This document shows, in pieces, positions 1-12,789 of a stretch of 64,000 nt of DNA. Every line of letters starts with the position of its first letter. Positions within the stretch are counted from its first letter, which is position 1. A program made the position numbers and the translations under genes. The notes below the pieces were generated by a model. The model did not search any database. It worked only from the letters and a program-made list of their open reading frames with translations, and was not told the origin of the DNA. The DNA is from Hetaerina americana (taxonomy: Eukaryota > Arthropoda > Insecta > Odonata > Calopterygidae): NCBI GenBank assembly GCA_022747635.1, contig JAKTNV010000014.1, positions 9,621,110 through 9,685,109 on the forward strand, written 5' to 3'.

Positions 1-3000
1 CTCATTCTATTATTAGAGGTAAATAGAAGTTGAGAAATATTTTTAAATAAACCACTTCTGAACCGCGCGATGAGCTACATATTTTTCTGTTCGTATTAAT
101 ATAGATACTTCGCATAATCTAAATGGCATGGAAATGACATGACCTGTCTAAAATGAATTTTTTCCTAAGTAGCCACAAGTATATACATGTAGAAGTTATT
201 TCGATAGGAAGTCAAGGCATCGGTTCATAAGACAAGGTACTTGAGAGTGATTCTCTAAGAATCTTTAAATCAATCCTCGATTTATCGAACTACTCATCCA
301 AGAAGTTTTATAAATTGGCCGAAAATCCGTTGATATGTTCTAATATAACAAACTAAAGCGAGTCATTTGCCTATGAAGAAATTAAGTATTGCTTTAATAT
401 GAAAGAGGATCTCCCTGTCTCTTGAAAAAGATCAACTACCTTGCTACTCCTAAAAATTTTAATTCAATGCTCCTAAAAAATTTCCAGTTCAAATTTTATA
501 AGTTTCCTTCATGACAAATATGTGACACACAAAATAAAAACGGTAATCACCCTTATATAATTTTCACTGGCCCCAGTAAACTTCATCAGTGAGAAATAAG
601 GAAGGAGAGCTGGGGACTTTAAGGGGAAGAGAGATAGATAAGAGGGGGCGAAAGGGCAGAAGAGGATGGAGGGGGGGGGGTTGGTAAGAAGAGGGGAGAG
701 AGGATTAGAAGATGAAGAGTTGGTGAGGAAGCGGGAAGGGAATGTTGCAAATCGGCGCCATTTAATCTAAGAGGTGGGAAGGATTAAAATTGACCGATGA
801 CTTTTGGTGATAATGTATTTAATTCAATTGGCGTGGCAATGGAAGGGAGGAAGGAAACGATGGATTCATTTCAAAATTTCTTGAAGCAGATTTCACCAGC
901 CGTAGCGTGCCTGGGGAATGGTAAGGGAGGAGGTATTAGAGGAAACTCGGCGGTTATTTATTCTTAATTTGAGGAGTCAGGTGCATTGGCCAATATTGAT
1001 AGCCGGACAGAGTTTGCATTCAAGGTTATATAACACGTTGCTTGAGGTGCAGGAAAAAGCCTAGAGGGGCGAGAGAAATTCAAAGAGGTACTTGCTGGGA
1101 AATGGAATGCGCAACGAGTGTGGGGTAGGTTTTGCATCTGGCGCGCTTGTAAGGTATTGGAGGGATTTTGGGAATTGTTGAGAATTTAGCAAGGGGCCTG
1201 GTGGCCTAAAGATTACCATAGAGATTCGTGGGATGCTTAAATCCCACAGATGAACATTAGGGCTGCAGGTTGGACATGGTTTAGTTCTTGGAAAGGCTTG
1301 GGAGAAAATATCTTAAGATAATTTTGAGAGACTTCATACTAGGATTGTATATGCAAAGATTCTGTAGGCTTTGCAAACGGAAAGAGCATTGTAGCAGGTT
1401 TTGGGGATGCATGAGTATTAACATTTTTTGCATAGGAGGAAGTCGGGGTATCCACGTCGAAGTAGAGAGGCATGAAGTATGTAAAGGATTTTTTTCTGGA
1501 ATCAGAATTATGATACGGAGAGAGGATAGGGGAACCACCTTTTAGAATTCAGAGGATGGAAATCATGGAAGTGAAAATACTGCTGTTCATTTGTTAGTTT
1601 AAAAAAGGTGAGGATTTTGTTGTAAACGGAGAAAATGTGGATATAAATGAAAGTAAACGTGTTGATAATTTAGAAAATTACCCTCTACGTATATATCTCA
1701 ACCAGAGTAAGATTTTAATTGGGTGGTGGGAGAGAAAATTTTGTTCGAGGAGAGCGATGTCGAGGTTGGCATTACAGGGACTGAACATACGTCTCACGGC
1801 AAAAAACTTTATCTGAAGATTGCGACTATTGCTGACGTGAAAAATCTATTCCTGAGGATAACCTAAGAGAGTTTTGAAAAGAAATCTGCTCCAGGGGGTG
1901 TTTGGGAAGGAAATTACCGAGGAAGGGTAGGATCAAAGTGAATCCCCATCCCCTGTGGATTGAAGTGCAAAGCGATGTCACATTAATTATGGCTAAATTT
2001 ATGCCTAAAATTTAGGGAGGAGAAATTAAATTGAGTCTATCTAGGAAATGGTGATGCCTTTCATGTATTAGGGTTAGCATTGTTAGGGGTGTTAAAGGTG
2101 AAAGTCTGCAAAAATTAAAATGTGCTCTATTCGGAAAGTGCTGGAAGAAACAAGGTATCGGCCGGGATTATAGGGTTTATAAATGTATTTGAAAGGATAT
2201 AGAACTGAGGGATCAGAGTGATATGGGGGGGGGGGGGCTTTTTGAAGCCGTTATCATCCCATCAAATATTAACCAAATGAAATTGATACTAGGGCCACGA
2301 GTCGAATTTGTGATGACAGAGGTACAGAACATCATCCAATCTTTGGTTATTTAAGTTTTCACGCAACAATTATATTTCTCCACAAAATTGGAACAAATTG
2401 AAACCACAGTTTCCTTGTCATTAAGCTTTTACTCGTGCAATTTAAAAGTCACATTTAAAAAGCAAGCTCCTCATTTCATAGCTTAAGGTGTAGTCAACTT
2501 GTTATGAAATTTCATTTAAAGCAATTTATCACCTGTTTATCTTATTTTCTCAGCTCTCTGCTGAAGTCCACACATATACCAATAACGATCGAAATCCCTC
2601 ACGATTTTTTTACGTCCATGATTAAAGTGTCAGCATAAAATTAAAATGCAATCACAATTATATGCCTACATCTGTTATATTAAATTAATGTTTTTATATT
2701 TTCGCGATGACCTATCAATAAACAAAAAGGCCAATGAAGAACTCACACTGTAAAACAAAAGGAAATCTATTGATATTTTCGTTGGAATTAAATAAGAACC
2801 AACTAATTCACGTGAAATATATTATCAAATTTGTACTGCGCATTGGAACTTATTCCTTTCCTAAATATTCTTAGAACTATCTTGGTGGTTCAACTATATT
2901 TTAAAGGATATCACTTGTTGCTGTTTCAACGAAGACATCTCAAAACAATGTTAGTTTTATTTTCTAAAACCGCTCTTTGTATTGTTTTACTTTGAATTTA

Positions 3001-3190
3001 TTATTTATCCCGGATAAGTATTTTATTGTGATTGAAAATTAGTTTTAGGATTTTTTCTCAACATCGATTAGTCGCTATTCGAAAGAAGCATTAGGCAATA
3101 CTGAAGCAGAGAATAAAATTTCGGAAATTAATCTGCTAAAATATACGGCTTTAATTCGCATACACGTAATTTCTTCTTCGAAAAAAAATC
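1..3190. other. No recognisable gene; AT-rich with purine-rich patches
   Basis: No open frame here resembles a known protein, and no RNA gene was seen. Bases 590-760 and about 840-1560 are purine-rich on the + strand. There are runs of 10 G (671-680) and 13 G (2225-2237). An 85-codon frame at 1288-1545 (+) has an antisense twin of the same length and no recognisable motif, so I do not call it a gene. The rest is ordinary AT-rich sequence. Confidence 0.6.
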
Positions 3191-3194
3191 CTGT

Positions 3195-3790
3195 CCCCTT
3201 GAATGTGGACGGGTTTCGCTGGGGAAAACAAAAGATTCCACAAGGGCAAAAAAGTTATCACCGCGCCCCGGAGGCACCTGGGGGAAAAAATTCCCATTCA
3301 CGGTCATGCACGGTCACGTACCCTCGACTCGACGAACTCACCCCCTGCGCGCCATTCCATGAAAACACAAACCCAAGCGGAAAAGGAAGGGGATGAATGG
3401 ACATGGGAATGGGAGGGAGTTGAAGTCGGGGAGGGATGAAGCGTCACCAGGTCCATTTGGGCATGACGAGCTGGAGCCAGAAAGTGTCCTCTCGCGGTGG
3501 ATGGGGAGATGATGGGAGAAGGGGATGGACGGGGGTAGGATGCTGACTGAGAAGAGGGTGCCAAGGATTAAGATCGAGATATCAAGTGATGGGGTGCGAG
3601 GGAAGGCGGTGTGGCCGGGCAGCTGAGATCACTCAAGGCCCAAGGGATTGTGGTCCGCGGGTGGCCGCAGGCGCCGGCGGGCGACGTAGTGGGTTATTCG
3701 AGATGAGGGAAGGTGGTCTGGCGATGAGCGCCTATAAAATAATGCCAAGGGAAACGAGAAGGCTGGCGGATGGAAGATGAAGGAGCTTAA
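3195..3790. promoter_or_regulatory. GC-rich, purine-skewed island with a TATA-like box
   Basis: This stretch is clearly richer in G and C than its surroundings and contains many CpG dinucleotides, for example around 3260-3340 and 3600-3680. The part from about 3380 to 3780 is G/purine-rich on the + strand. A TATAAAA motif lies at 3733-3739 at the 3' edge, directly after the GC-rich part. That arrangement would suit a core promoter firing to the right. No clear initiator or downstream coding exon follows, so the promoter reading is a weak inference. Short frames across it are low-complexity and overlap on both strands. Confidence 0.25.
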
Positions 3791-5700
3791 ACCGAAATCA
3801 TGATCGTAAACAGAGCTCTGTGTGTGGAAATCGTCTTAAGATTTTAGGAGATCCTAAGGCATTTTGAATCTCGAGTCGCGGAGGATATCCTATTAGTACG
3901 GTGACTAGTTTACCGCCCGTTCAAGCCGAAGGAGGACTGTTTTGACTCTCGGAAGAAGTTGGTTTCTCATAAGATATTCCGGTTCTCGGCATGGCTTCAC
4001 GCGAGGAATAACTTGAGTGCACTCTGGCGTGGGAGTTGTAACTTTATGACAGCTTGGTACTTCAAAGAAATCTGGACCCGTGAGACGGGCAATAGGTAAA
4101 TGTCATACAAATAGACGCTAAAGAGAGATGCCATCACGAATTAACCGGATGGAATACTACCCTACAAACTATTTATGGCTTAACAGAGAAGTCGCAAATT
4201 AAGTTTGATGGAATTCAACAGAGATAAACTAGATTTAGCTTGCATCGTTGAATTATCTGTGTCCATCCAAAAGGTACCTTAACGGGTAGAATACTAATAG
4301 TATATGTGCTGATATTTTAACTCGATAAGAAAAAGTTAAGACTTTTCATAAAAACTGGGATGGGAATCTATTCAGCCATGAAGAAAACAAAAAAAAATTA
4401 AGGAATAAACTGGATATTTAAAGCTCGTAATGACAGTGAAGACATTGTTAAATGAAACATTTTGTCAGCAGATAGCACCTTCTTAAGGAGGTGCCCGTGC
4501 CTACGCTAGAGATCACTTGGAAGAAAGTCATACGATTTTTTGCTACTCTATGTACCCCGCAATCTGGTTTCTTTTTCAATACTGAACATTTTTAAACCGT
4601 GATGTCTACCAGTGATATATTCCTCTCGATTATTATTATTGGAACTGTTTTGCATAAATTATTGCATAAAAAAGCCTACGTTTTTAATTCAAAAAGCTAA
4701 ATTTTAAAGCTACTCTCGGACACAAAAATTGTGCAAAATAAAGGTGGGCATGTAAACAAGTGTACGCGGGCATGCACGTGTGGCGACGTGTACGTATATG
4801 TTCAATCATATAATCATGTGTGAGATCATATTTACACATTAACAGCTGGTGCTCTATCAACCCCCGCCACCCGACTTTGCGACGAAATACGGGATGACTT
4901 GTACATGCAGATATTAGAGAAAAATTGATGATCACTCTTTGTTGAACTGTCGCCGTTTAGACTACATCTATCTTTCCTCAAAGTGTGATAACTTAAAAAA
5001 TAATGCTTCGTAACTCTTCGTGGTGCACTTCTTCGTTTTTGTATGAGACCGCTCGGATAAAATAATATAAAGAGATTAAAAACTGAAAAAATTAAATAGT
5101 CGTTTTACACGTGAACTTAATAAAACAACCTGGAATATATTGATACCGGTCATTTCAAAATTATCAAGTAAAACATTCAAATACATTCCAAAATAAATAA
5201 TAATTCATAATGTTATAACTTTGTTTGGTATTCGGTCAAGAGAAAGGGAATGATTGGATAGACTAGATATTTGGTGTCAACACATCTCAATAGCATATAA
5301 GTTGTTTTTCACCCCGGTACGTTATGTGGCTCCCGGAAGAAAAATAAAATACTGAAACTAATCCCAAATGCCACCGATCAGATGTTTCCGAATGTCTCCT
5401 ACTAGCGATACGTAGCCTCAACGAATCAAGGTACTGTAACAGAACGAGGTAAACCATCACAAGGCGCAGCAGAAAGCTCGACGGAACTTCAAATTTGAGG
5501 ACCTCGACCAAAGGACAAAGTCCCTAGATGGCACTATATTCCACTCATACCCAAGCGGTCAACACAACGTCGCTTACTCGTGATCCGATGGCAGCACAAG
5601 TCTCGTTTCATTAAAGAAGAAGCTCTTTTTACCTCACGGAAGGAAAAAAACAGGCATGTTAATTCCACTTAATTTTTTAATTTTACAACCCAAGTTTCAA
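3791..5700. other. Unassigned intergenic sequence
   Basis: I see no recognisable coding region, RNA gene or repeat. Frames of 74-83 codons at 4684-4935 (-) and 5287-5511 (-) have no known motif and are expected by chance. The stretch ends at the TA dinucleotide (5706-5707) that flanks the mariner insertion. Confidence 0.5.
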
Positions 5701-5707
5701 TGTATTA

Positions 5708-7038
5708 CTACCTTGATCAAAAATTTCCCGGAATTTATTCAGAAAATTAAAAATACAAGTTTATTCATCTAAATCTATATTGTCCCCTTCAAAGTAATCC
5801 CCATCGACTGCAACACACTTATGCCAGCGCTTGATCCAATCCTCGAAACATTTTTTATATTCGGTTTTCGGTATGTCCATCAGTGCTTCCTGCGATTTTT
5901 CCATTACTTCCTCTCGGCTGCTAAAACGCGTTCCCCGTAATGGTTTTTTAACTCGATTGAACAGAAAGAAGTCACAGGGAGCCAAATCAGGTGAATTCGG
6001 TGGCTGTTGGATGGTATTTGTTGCATTTTTCGTCAAAAAATTACGAATAATGATAGCACTGTGCGACGGTGCGTTATCATGGTGCAAAATCCACGAGTTT
6101 TCTGCCCACATTTCTGGTCTCTTTCGGCGAATTGCTTCACGCAAACGTCTCATAACGCCCAAATAATACTCTTTGTTTACTGTCTGGCCTTCTGGCAAAA
6201 ATTCATGATGCACTACACCGTTGTAATCCATGAAAACCGTCAGCATTGCCTTCTTTTTTGACTGAAAACGACGTGGTTTTTTTGGTCTCGGCTCATTTAG
6301 TGAACGCCATTCACTTGCCTGATGTCTGGATTGCGTGTCGTACTCATAAACCCACGTCTCGTCTCCAGTAATGATCCTTTTGATGAATGTGGGATCGGAT
6401 TCAGCCTCGCAAATCATGTCTTTTGCGACGTCAACACGGTCTCTTTTTTGCATGAAATTGAGGTCTTTTGGCACCAACTTTTCTGCTACACGACGGAAAC
6501 CCAAATCATTAACCACAATGTCTTGGGCGGATCCATAGGCAATGTTCAAGTCCTCCGCTATTTCTCTGATGGTTAATTTGCGGTTATTGACCAACATTTC
6601 TTTTACTTTATCAATTTTTTCACCGACTTTCGATGTCGATGGTCTACCACTGCGTTCATCATCTTCGATTGACTCACGACCACTTCTGAACCGTCGTGCC
6701 ACTGGTAAACGACCGTTTTTTTTAGAGAATCGTTGCCGAAACACTTTTCCAACATTTCCAACGTCCGTGCGCCACTAAATCCGTTTTTTACGCAAAATTT
6801 AATACAAGTTCGTTGTTGCAAATTTAAATCCATTTCTGCAATTGTAAAAAATCGCCAACACACACAGAGATAGATGTACTCTTGGCTACGTAACTTTTGC
6901 AAATGTCAAGTTATGACACTAAGATTTAAAGGGAATATCAACCACAGATGTACCAATTTAACAAAAAAAACAGAACTCAAATCGGAACGATGGGAGCGCC
7001 ACACGGTGGTTATTCCGGGAACCTTTTGATCAAGGTAG
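5708..7038 (-). mobile_element. Mariner (Tc1/mariner superfamily) transposon, almost complete
   Basis: This is a DNA transposon of 1,331 bp bounded by 27-bp terminal inverted repeats at 5708-5734 and 7012-7038. The repeats agree at 25 of 27 positions and begin CTACCTTGATCAAAA. Both ends abut a TA dinucleotide (5706-5707 and 7039-7040), the target site duplicated by this superfamily. The size and single-gene content are usual for mariner. The element reads on the minus strand and contains one transposase gene. The similar repeats and the gene broken at only one place suggest a fairly recent insertion. A sequence nearly identical to its transposase-5' end lies at 21812 on the opposite strand. 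Confidence 0.95.
5761..6833 (-). pseudogene. Mariner transposase (D,D34D) with one frameshift
   Basis: The enzyme would bind the element's terminal repeats and catalyse cut-and-paste movement into TA sites. Reading starts at the ATG at 6833-6831 (MDLNLQQRT...) and gives the N-terminal helix-turn-helix (IKFCVKNGFSGARTLEML). Near 6690 one base appears to be missing, and the other frame then runs to the stop at 5761-5763. The later frame has RSGRPSTS, a second helix-turn-helix (LTIREIAEDLNIAYGSAQD), ITGDETWVYEYD with the first catalytic Asp, HHDNAPSH with the second, and SPDLAPCDFFLF with the third. Exactly 34 residues separate the second and third Asp, which is the mariner signature. The whole is about 357 codons, normal for the family. 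All three catalytic Asp are present; only the frameshift, in the N-terminal third, prevents a full product. A sequencing error is an alternative to a real lesion. Confidence 0.95.
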
Positions 7039-7040
7039 TA

Positions 7041-9060
7041 TATCATCATCAGGTACTTTTTCGAGCTTTAACTGTTTATATGAGCGTATAAATGGATATA
7101 TGTAAAAATGCTCAATAACCATTGTCCTAACGTTAGATATTACGGCAGGACTCAGATACATTTCACACTGCTGCGTAGACTGATCAACTGAAATCTCAGA
7201 CCTAAGATGCGGTGGTTTGAACCCAGATGGAAGTGAGAGTCGGATTAGTTATATATTCCAAGCGCTGCTGAAAATTCTGTGTGAATAAGAATTTTAGGGT
7301 TGAAAAAGTTTAGGGTGAAAAGAATTTTTTTAAAATCCGATCAGTTAAACCTTAAACTTTACGACTTCTTGGCAATCTCTGTCAAGAGCAGCCTTCGCCC
7401 CTATCTTCCTTCCACCATTTGTCTTATTTCCTCCTTCTCAATCGCCGCAAACTTTAGATTTTCGCATTTCGCATTCAAGTCGAAGGCTATTTTAATGTCA
7501 GAATCAGACCACATTAAAACATTGAAATCGATCGGCTCCTTCTTATTTTCTATTCAATTTTCAACTCATCATCATTGGTTTGTATTGACTAATAGGCGCT
7601 GATTCAACATTACAAAATGTACAAAACTGCTTAATAAAAATATGTATAAGGGATAAGGACACGCAAATCGACCAAGGAAAAAGAGTGGTGAAGAGATATC
7701 CCTGGTCTAGCGCCAATTTCATGCCGGCATAAAAGTATATTGGTATATTTATTGAATCATTATCTGGCATGAGAATGCATATACGATGCGAGAATTATTG
7801 TCTAAATAGTGAATGTTCCAATTAAAAAATTTATTTATTTATTTAAGAATTACGTTGCAGTGAGGCAATTCTCCTGGTAGCAACGGTCAAGTTTGGTCAA
7901 TGATCACTCTCACATCGAAAAATGCATACATACACGCACTAGAAAAACAGATAGGAGACAAAATATTGTTACATACAATGTCACTTCTACATCACATACA
8001 AAATGCCATCCACATCACATACAAACAATATTTTAATAACTACAATGGAGTTTATCACCAGCTGGGTGGCAGGTGATAAAGGCCATAAAGCAGAGGCTGC
8101 TTTACATTAACACTTAAAAATTCTAAAATTGGATGGAAAGCTCATACTCAATCCTACGCGCCTATACGCTGTGTGTGCGTTTAAGGTGTTTAACTGACAC
8201 TTGTATCTTAAAAATGGGAAGTATCCATAAAAATATTGTCAATTGAAAATACTTTCTGTAGATCATATGGAATGATTGGATCATTGCATGTTAAAATTCC
8301 TCAAAATGAAGAATGGCATAAGTTTCTACTACTCGAAACTCAAATGAGCAACTCTTACACAGAATTAAAAAACAAGAAAAAATTCTTGTATTACAACGAT
8401 TCACACTAGTAGTATCTCAGAGAGTTACCTTCATCTATTAAAACACTACGCCAAGTTTTGAGATTGCAATTCAGTCTCATTTCGCACTCTTGAGAAATTA
8501 CATTCCAAAACTGGAAGCTATATGCTTGGGAATATAACTGCATAGTGCAAGTGCAGAGAATAATGCTTAGTAAGGGGACCGAAACAAGAGTGAAGAGCTT
8601 TTTCCAGTACAATAAGAGGATAATTAGGGCTAGGATAGAACATATGTAGACAAATTATGCTTATAAGTACTATTTATACTTAAGCTAATTGAAAAGCCGG
8701 TTGGGCGGACATCTGGGTCCACCCAAGGGTTAGGAGTGGAAGAGGGCGAGTTTACAGCATGCCTGGGTGTTCTTAACAAATGTGATATTTACTCCGGACT
8801 ATAAAGGAGAAAATATGTCAGACGACTATGATGTAACAGCGGGACTAGAAAATTAAAAAGTGATTGAAAAATTGAAATGGAAGATTTCGGTTGTCGTAGT
8901 AGGACTAATAGGAGGTTGAAGTAGAAAAATATGGACTTGATGAGCGAAAAAGGTTGGAGAGACACTGATTCAATTCTGCGGCCAAGAGAAAGCCAGGAGA
9001 CAAAACAATACGGCAATCATGCATATTAGATTTAGGTGAAAGAGAAATGGTGAAATAAAA
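7041..9060. other. Unassigned, possible old retroelement 3' region
   Basis: No protein family could be recognised. At 7831-7846 there is a (TTTA)n tract which, read on the minus strand, is an (A/T)-rich tail preceded by about 900 bases of moderately complex sequence. That is the look of a retroelement 3' end on the minus strand, but no coding motif supports it. A hairpin lies within it, with 9-bp arms TTTATCACC (8051-8059) and GGTGATAAA (8072-8080). The frames at 8406-8612 (-) and 8789-9016 (-) are unrecognised. Confidence 0.3.
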
Positions 9061-12000
9061 AATAAAAAAATCCAGAAGCTACCTCAGTTAAGAATTCAAG
9101 AGTGATCGCAATTTGTTAGAGACAAAGTATTAAGAAAATCGCTACAATTGAAAATATAAAACAATCACTAGTATATGAAAAGTCTGAAGACAGTAGAATC
9201 GTCTGTGCATCAATTAATGTATATGAGCTTCTAAAGGTCGAGAATGGTAAGGGACCAGTCGAACAGAGATGTTAATATGAACATCGTAGTAGAAAAAGCA
9301 GCAACAGGAAACTGGAGAGAAGGAAATATAAAGAGAGAAAGCAATAGCTTACATAGATCTTTTTTAATTAATAGACATAGAAATTATTTACCAACATGCG
9401 ATAATCGCAGGAGACATTAGTCATAACAAATATTATAGATTCAATAATTTTTTAACAAAGAAACTCTACGACAAAGCAGAAAATGTTGCGTAGTCAAATA
9501 TTCCGTGGCCAAGAACATATGTATTTTATTTGATCATGCAATAACTGTAATAGTGATTATCACAAAGAAATTTTAATTTGGCCTACAGAATTGCATGCTG
9601 ACATTTTGAAGAATGTTAAAAATACCAATGAGATAGGGAATGTGATTATTGGGATTCTATTTTAATAATAAGGTAAAAAGTGGTTGAATTAATATCAGAT
9701 GAAATTTGCCATTGGAAAATAAATGAAAAATACTGTAGCATGAACACGCCGGCAGGACATGAAAAAATTACACGAATCTAAATAGGAGTTTAATTTGAAA
9801 GATTTACTGAAATTAAGGCATGGCAGACTAAATAATCTCTATGACTAAATCACGCTGCATAGAAACCTTAGCCTGTTAAAAAATTACGAACATTTATACA
9901 AATGGAGTAAAGCCAGTGGGGACCAGAATGACTTGTTTGCTTTCCCTTATTACAAAGAAGATAGCAGACATAGGAGAACAATTTAGAATAATCAGGCATT
10001 ACGCGCACTCACTTGACTAATAATGCTGGCAGGAAGAGAGAACAAAAAGCTGAGTTTCTAGATCAGAACTAATTCGACTGAGGAAGATGATAGGCGGCTG
10101 GAAAGCCATTTTGAATCAAAAGAGTTTTCAACGAGAGAAGTAAAAAAAGACCAAATCAAAAGCATTCTTCACTCGGGAGAAGAAATTTACTGATGCTGAC
10201 GTACCTAAACCAACTCCTGATGAGTGACCTTTATCAGCAAAAGAGGATTTTACATTTCCTTTGGAGAGTAGTCAGCAATGATTAAATCACTTTGCACTGC
10301 TGAAGCTGCGACAGCAACGAGAGAATTCCAACAATGGTAAGCTTTATCACGCAAGATATTCCATAATTAAATTAAAACAACGATTTTGCGAATTAACAAT
10401 AGAAAGGCATTAAGAAGTACTAAAAAACCTTGAAATAGCTTAAACTCGCTGCTGCTCTTAAGAGATGGCAAAACATCAAAGCCCGGGAAGAGAGAAAAGC
10501 CAACAAAGGAAGAAGACAAGGTCTACTTGAGACTAGTTCAATCAAGTCAAATTAGACAAGAATAGGAAGAATATTCCCCATCGCGAACCGTGCCCTGCCT
10601 CTAGCTAAGAACGCAAGCGAGCAATCTCCCAGTTCTGATTATATTCTCCCCATCTTCATCCACTACGGTTTGCCCTAGCAGCCCAATCTCCCTACTTTTT
10701 TTGCTGGAGGTCATGATGAACCAGCTTCAAACTTATCTGCACAGAACACGTTGAGAATGACGTATGAACACTGAAATCTCGGCAGATAATTAGTGGTAGA
10801 ATTTTGCGAAAAAGTACATTGATTTTAATTAAGGTTTGGCCACAAAGTCGAAGGTCCGATTCTAAATCCGATGAAGGCAAAAGTTTTTCAGGTTTTATGA
10901 AAAATAATTTTCTCACTTTTCTGAAACGAGATCATGCGAAAAATCGCGGCCCGGCAAAACCACGTTTCAAAATATGGCGAGTGACAGCAAAGTCACCAGA
11001 AGGCGAAGACAGGAAGAGTTTAAATTATGACGTAGATCGAGAAGATTGTGCCGACATCTACTGCTGTAGCTGTGAAAGGGTACGCAGAATTTACCGAATC
11101 CCGCACAGTACTGCAACGTGGGATTCAAAGGGAAACAACCACATCAGTCTCCCCAGAAGATGCAGCAGTCTTGTGCTAAAAAATATGACGTGAGTGCATC
11201 CCTCCTGGTGAAAAATTAAAGAGGCAAAACCAAGTCGGATCCCTGGGTGATGACTAGAGAGAGGGGAAAATCCAACATACAGGTAGATGATAGTAAAAGA
11301 CTATTTTCTAATGAAAAATGATGAACCAAATCCGTCAAACAAAAATGTATTGTACAGTACAAGTACAGCCTTAACTTTTTCCGCAGGACCCTCTTATTGG
11401 GGCGTAGCATTACCTTCATCGAACCCAGAAAAATATCCACTGTTCGCATTGCAGAGTTTTGATATTACTAATATCAAATAGAAAGATTTTGATAAATCAG
11501 ATTCCTTTAAACTGACATTCGGTTGGTAAAGCCATTGCTTAATAAGTTTATTTCATAAGATAATGAGTTTAATCAGCAAACACGAAGAGGTGCGGAGAGT
11601 ATTATATCAGGGAAAAGAATTGACTGATTGATTCAATAGCGTTGGAAAGTTCTGCTTAAGTTAACTAATTGATAATAATTTTCAAATGTGATTAATACGC
11701 ACAATCACGTTATGTTAGTTTTCATCAAGATAATTTCAACCATCAGGCCGGCATGTGTAAATTATTCCGATACTTGAGGCCAAGTTAAATTAGATCATAC
11801 CACGAGACCATTACGGTATAGAATCAAATTAAGACGTAAAAGCGCATCAGTGCACCATACACGAAGTAAGTTAAATTATCAAGATAATTTAATTAACTAA
11901 ACTGGTGGGCTTTCAAAAGGTAACAAATATTTAATATTCATCAAGGTTAGTTAAATATGCCTCTCATGGACACTTGTCTTTCCCTTAAATAAGCTTATCG

Positions 12001-12780
12001 TAGGAATTCCATAATTTAAAAATATTCATGTGATGCTTGGAATAGTGCCGCGTGAGTGTAGTAATTTGTCGAATATGTATGCACTTTTATGAATGTGCCT
12101 GCCCTTTCGGCCAGGCATATTCATAAAAGCCCAAATATTCAACGAGAAAATTCTCTTTAAAAATCTCTACCATAGTAATCTATCCTTGCATACTTGCATC
12201 CCATTCATCCATGCTTTTTTATTCCTCGGAATTATATCTCTAGAGTTTCTTTGTCCACATTAAATCATGAATTTCTACGTACACCCTATTGCTAACAACC
12301 AATTAGTGATGTCTAATCATCTAACTAGTGATTGGAAATTCATTTGTTCTCTATCAAAGAGACCATAGTAGTTTAGTGCATTTCATTCATGCTTGTCGAC
12401 AAACGGGGAATCAAACTCACATTACGTCATGATTTACTCATTGCTAACCCTATCTCAACTAAATATATGCTTCATATATTCCACAAAAGTCAACTTTAAT
12501 CGTCATTAATATTTATTCTGGCAAACCTTCACAAGTTTCACCTTAATGCAGCAATGCGGGGGGGAGTACAAATTGAATTGCGTATATTTCTTTTAATAAT
12601 GCAGTATTTTATTTATAAACAACGTTCGAGGAATAGATAAAAAACAAGTTTAAAATTGAGAAGTTTCCTTGAATGATATTTTTTTAGGCCCTCATTATCT
12701 CAAAAAAGTGGTCCGACATCATTTATTACACTCAAGTACTTTTTTATTAATTCGCACCGAAATGCAATTAAATTGGGGGT
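9061..12780. other. Unassigned; A-rich + strand and one unrecognised 129-codon frame
   Basis: From about 9060 to 10560 the + strand is A-rich and shows short broken frames, which resembles a decayed retroelement, but no diagnostic motif could be found. A 129-codon frame at 10804-11193 (+) contains a cysteine pair cluster (CCSCERV) but lacks zinc-knuckle spacing and has no family I recognise. I see nothing supportable from 11200 to 12780. It is AT-rich and includes the TA-rich 3' neighbourhood of the retrotransposon that follows. Confidence 0.35.
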
Positions 12781-12789
12781 TGTGTTAAT

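Noticed and set aside
5831..6778. Plus-strand frames opposite the mariner transposase
   Set aside because: Shadows of the minus-strand gene with no independent support.
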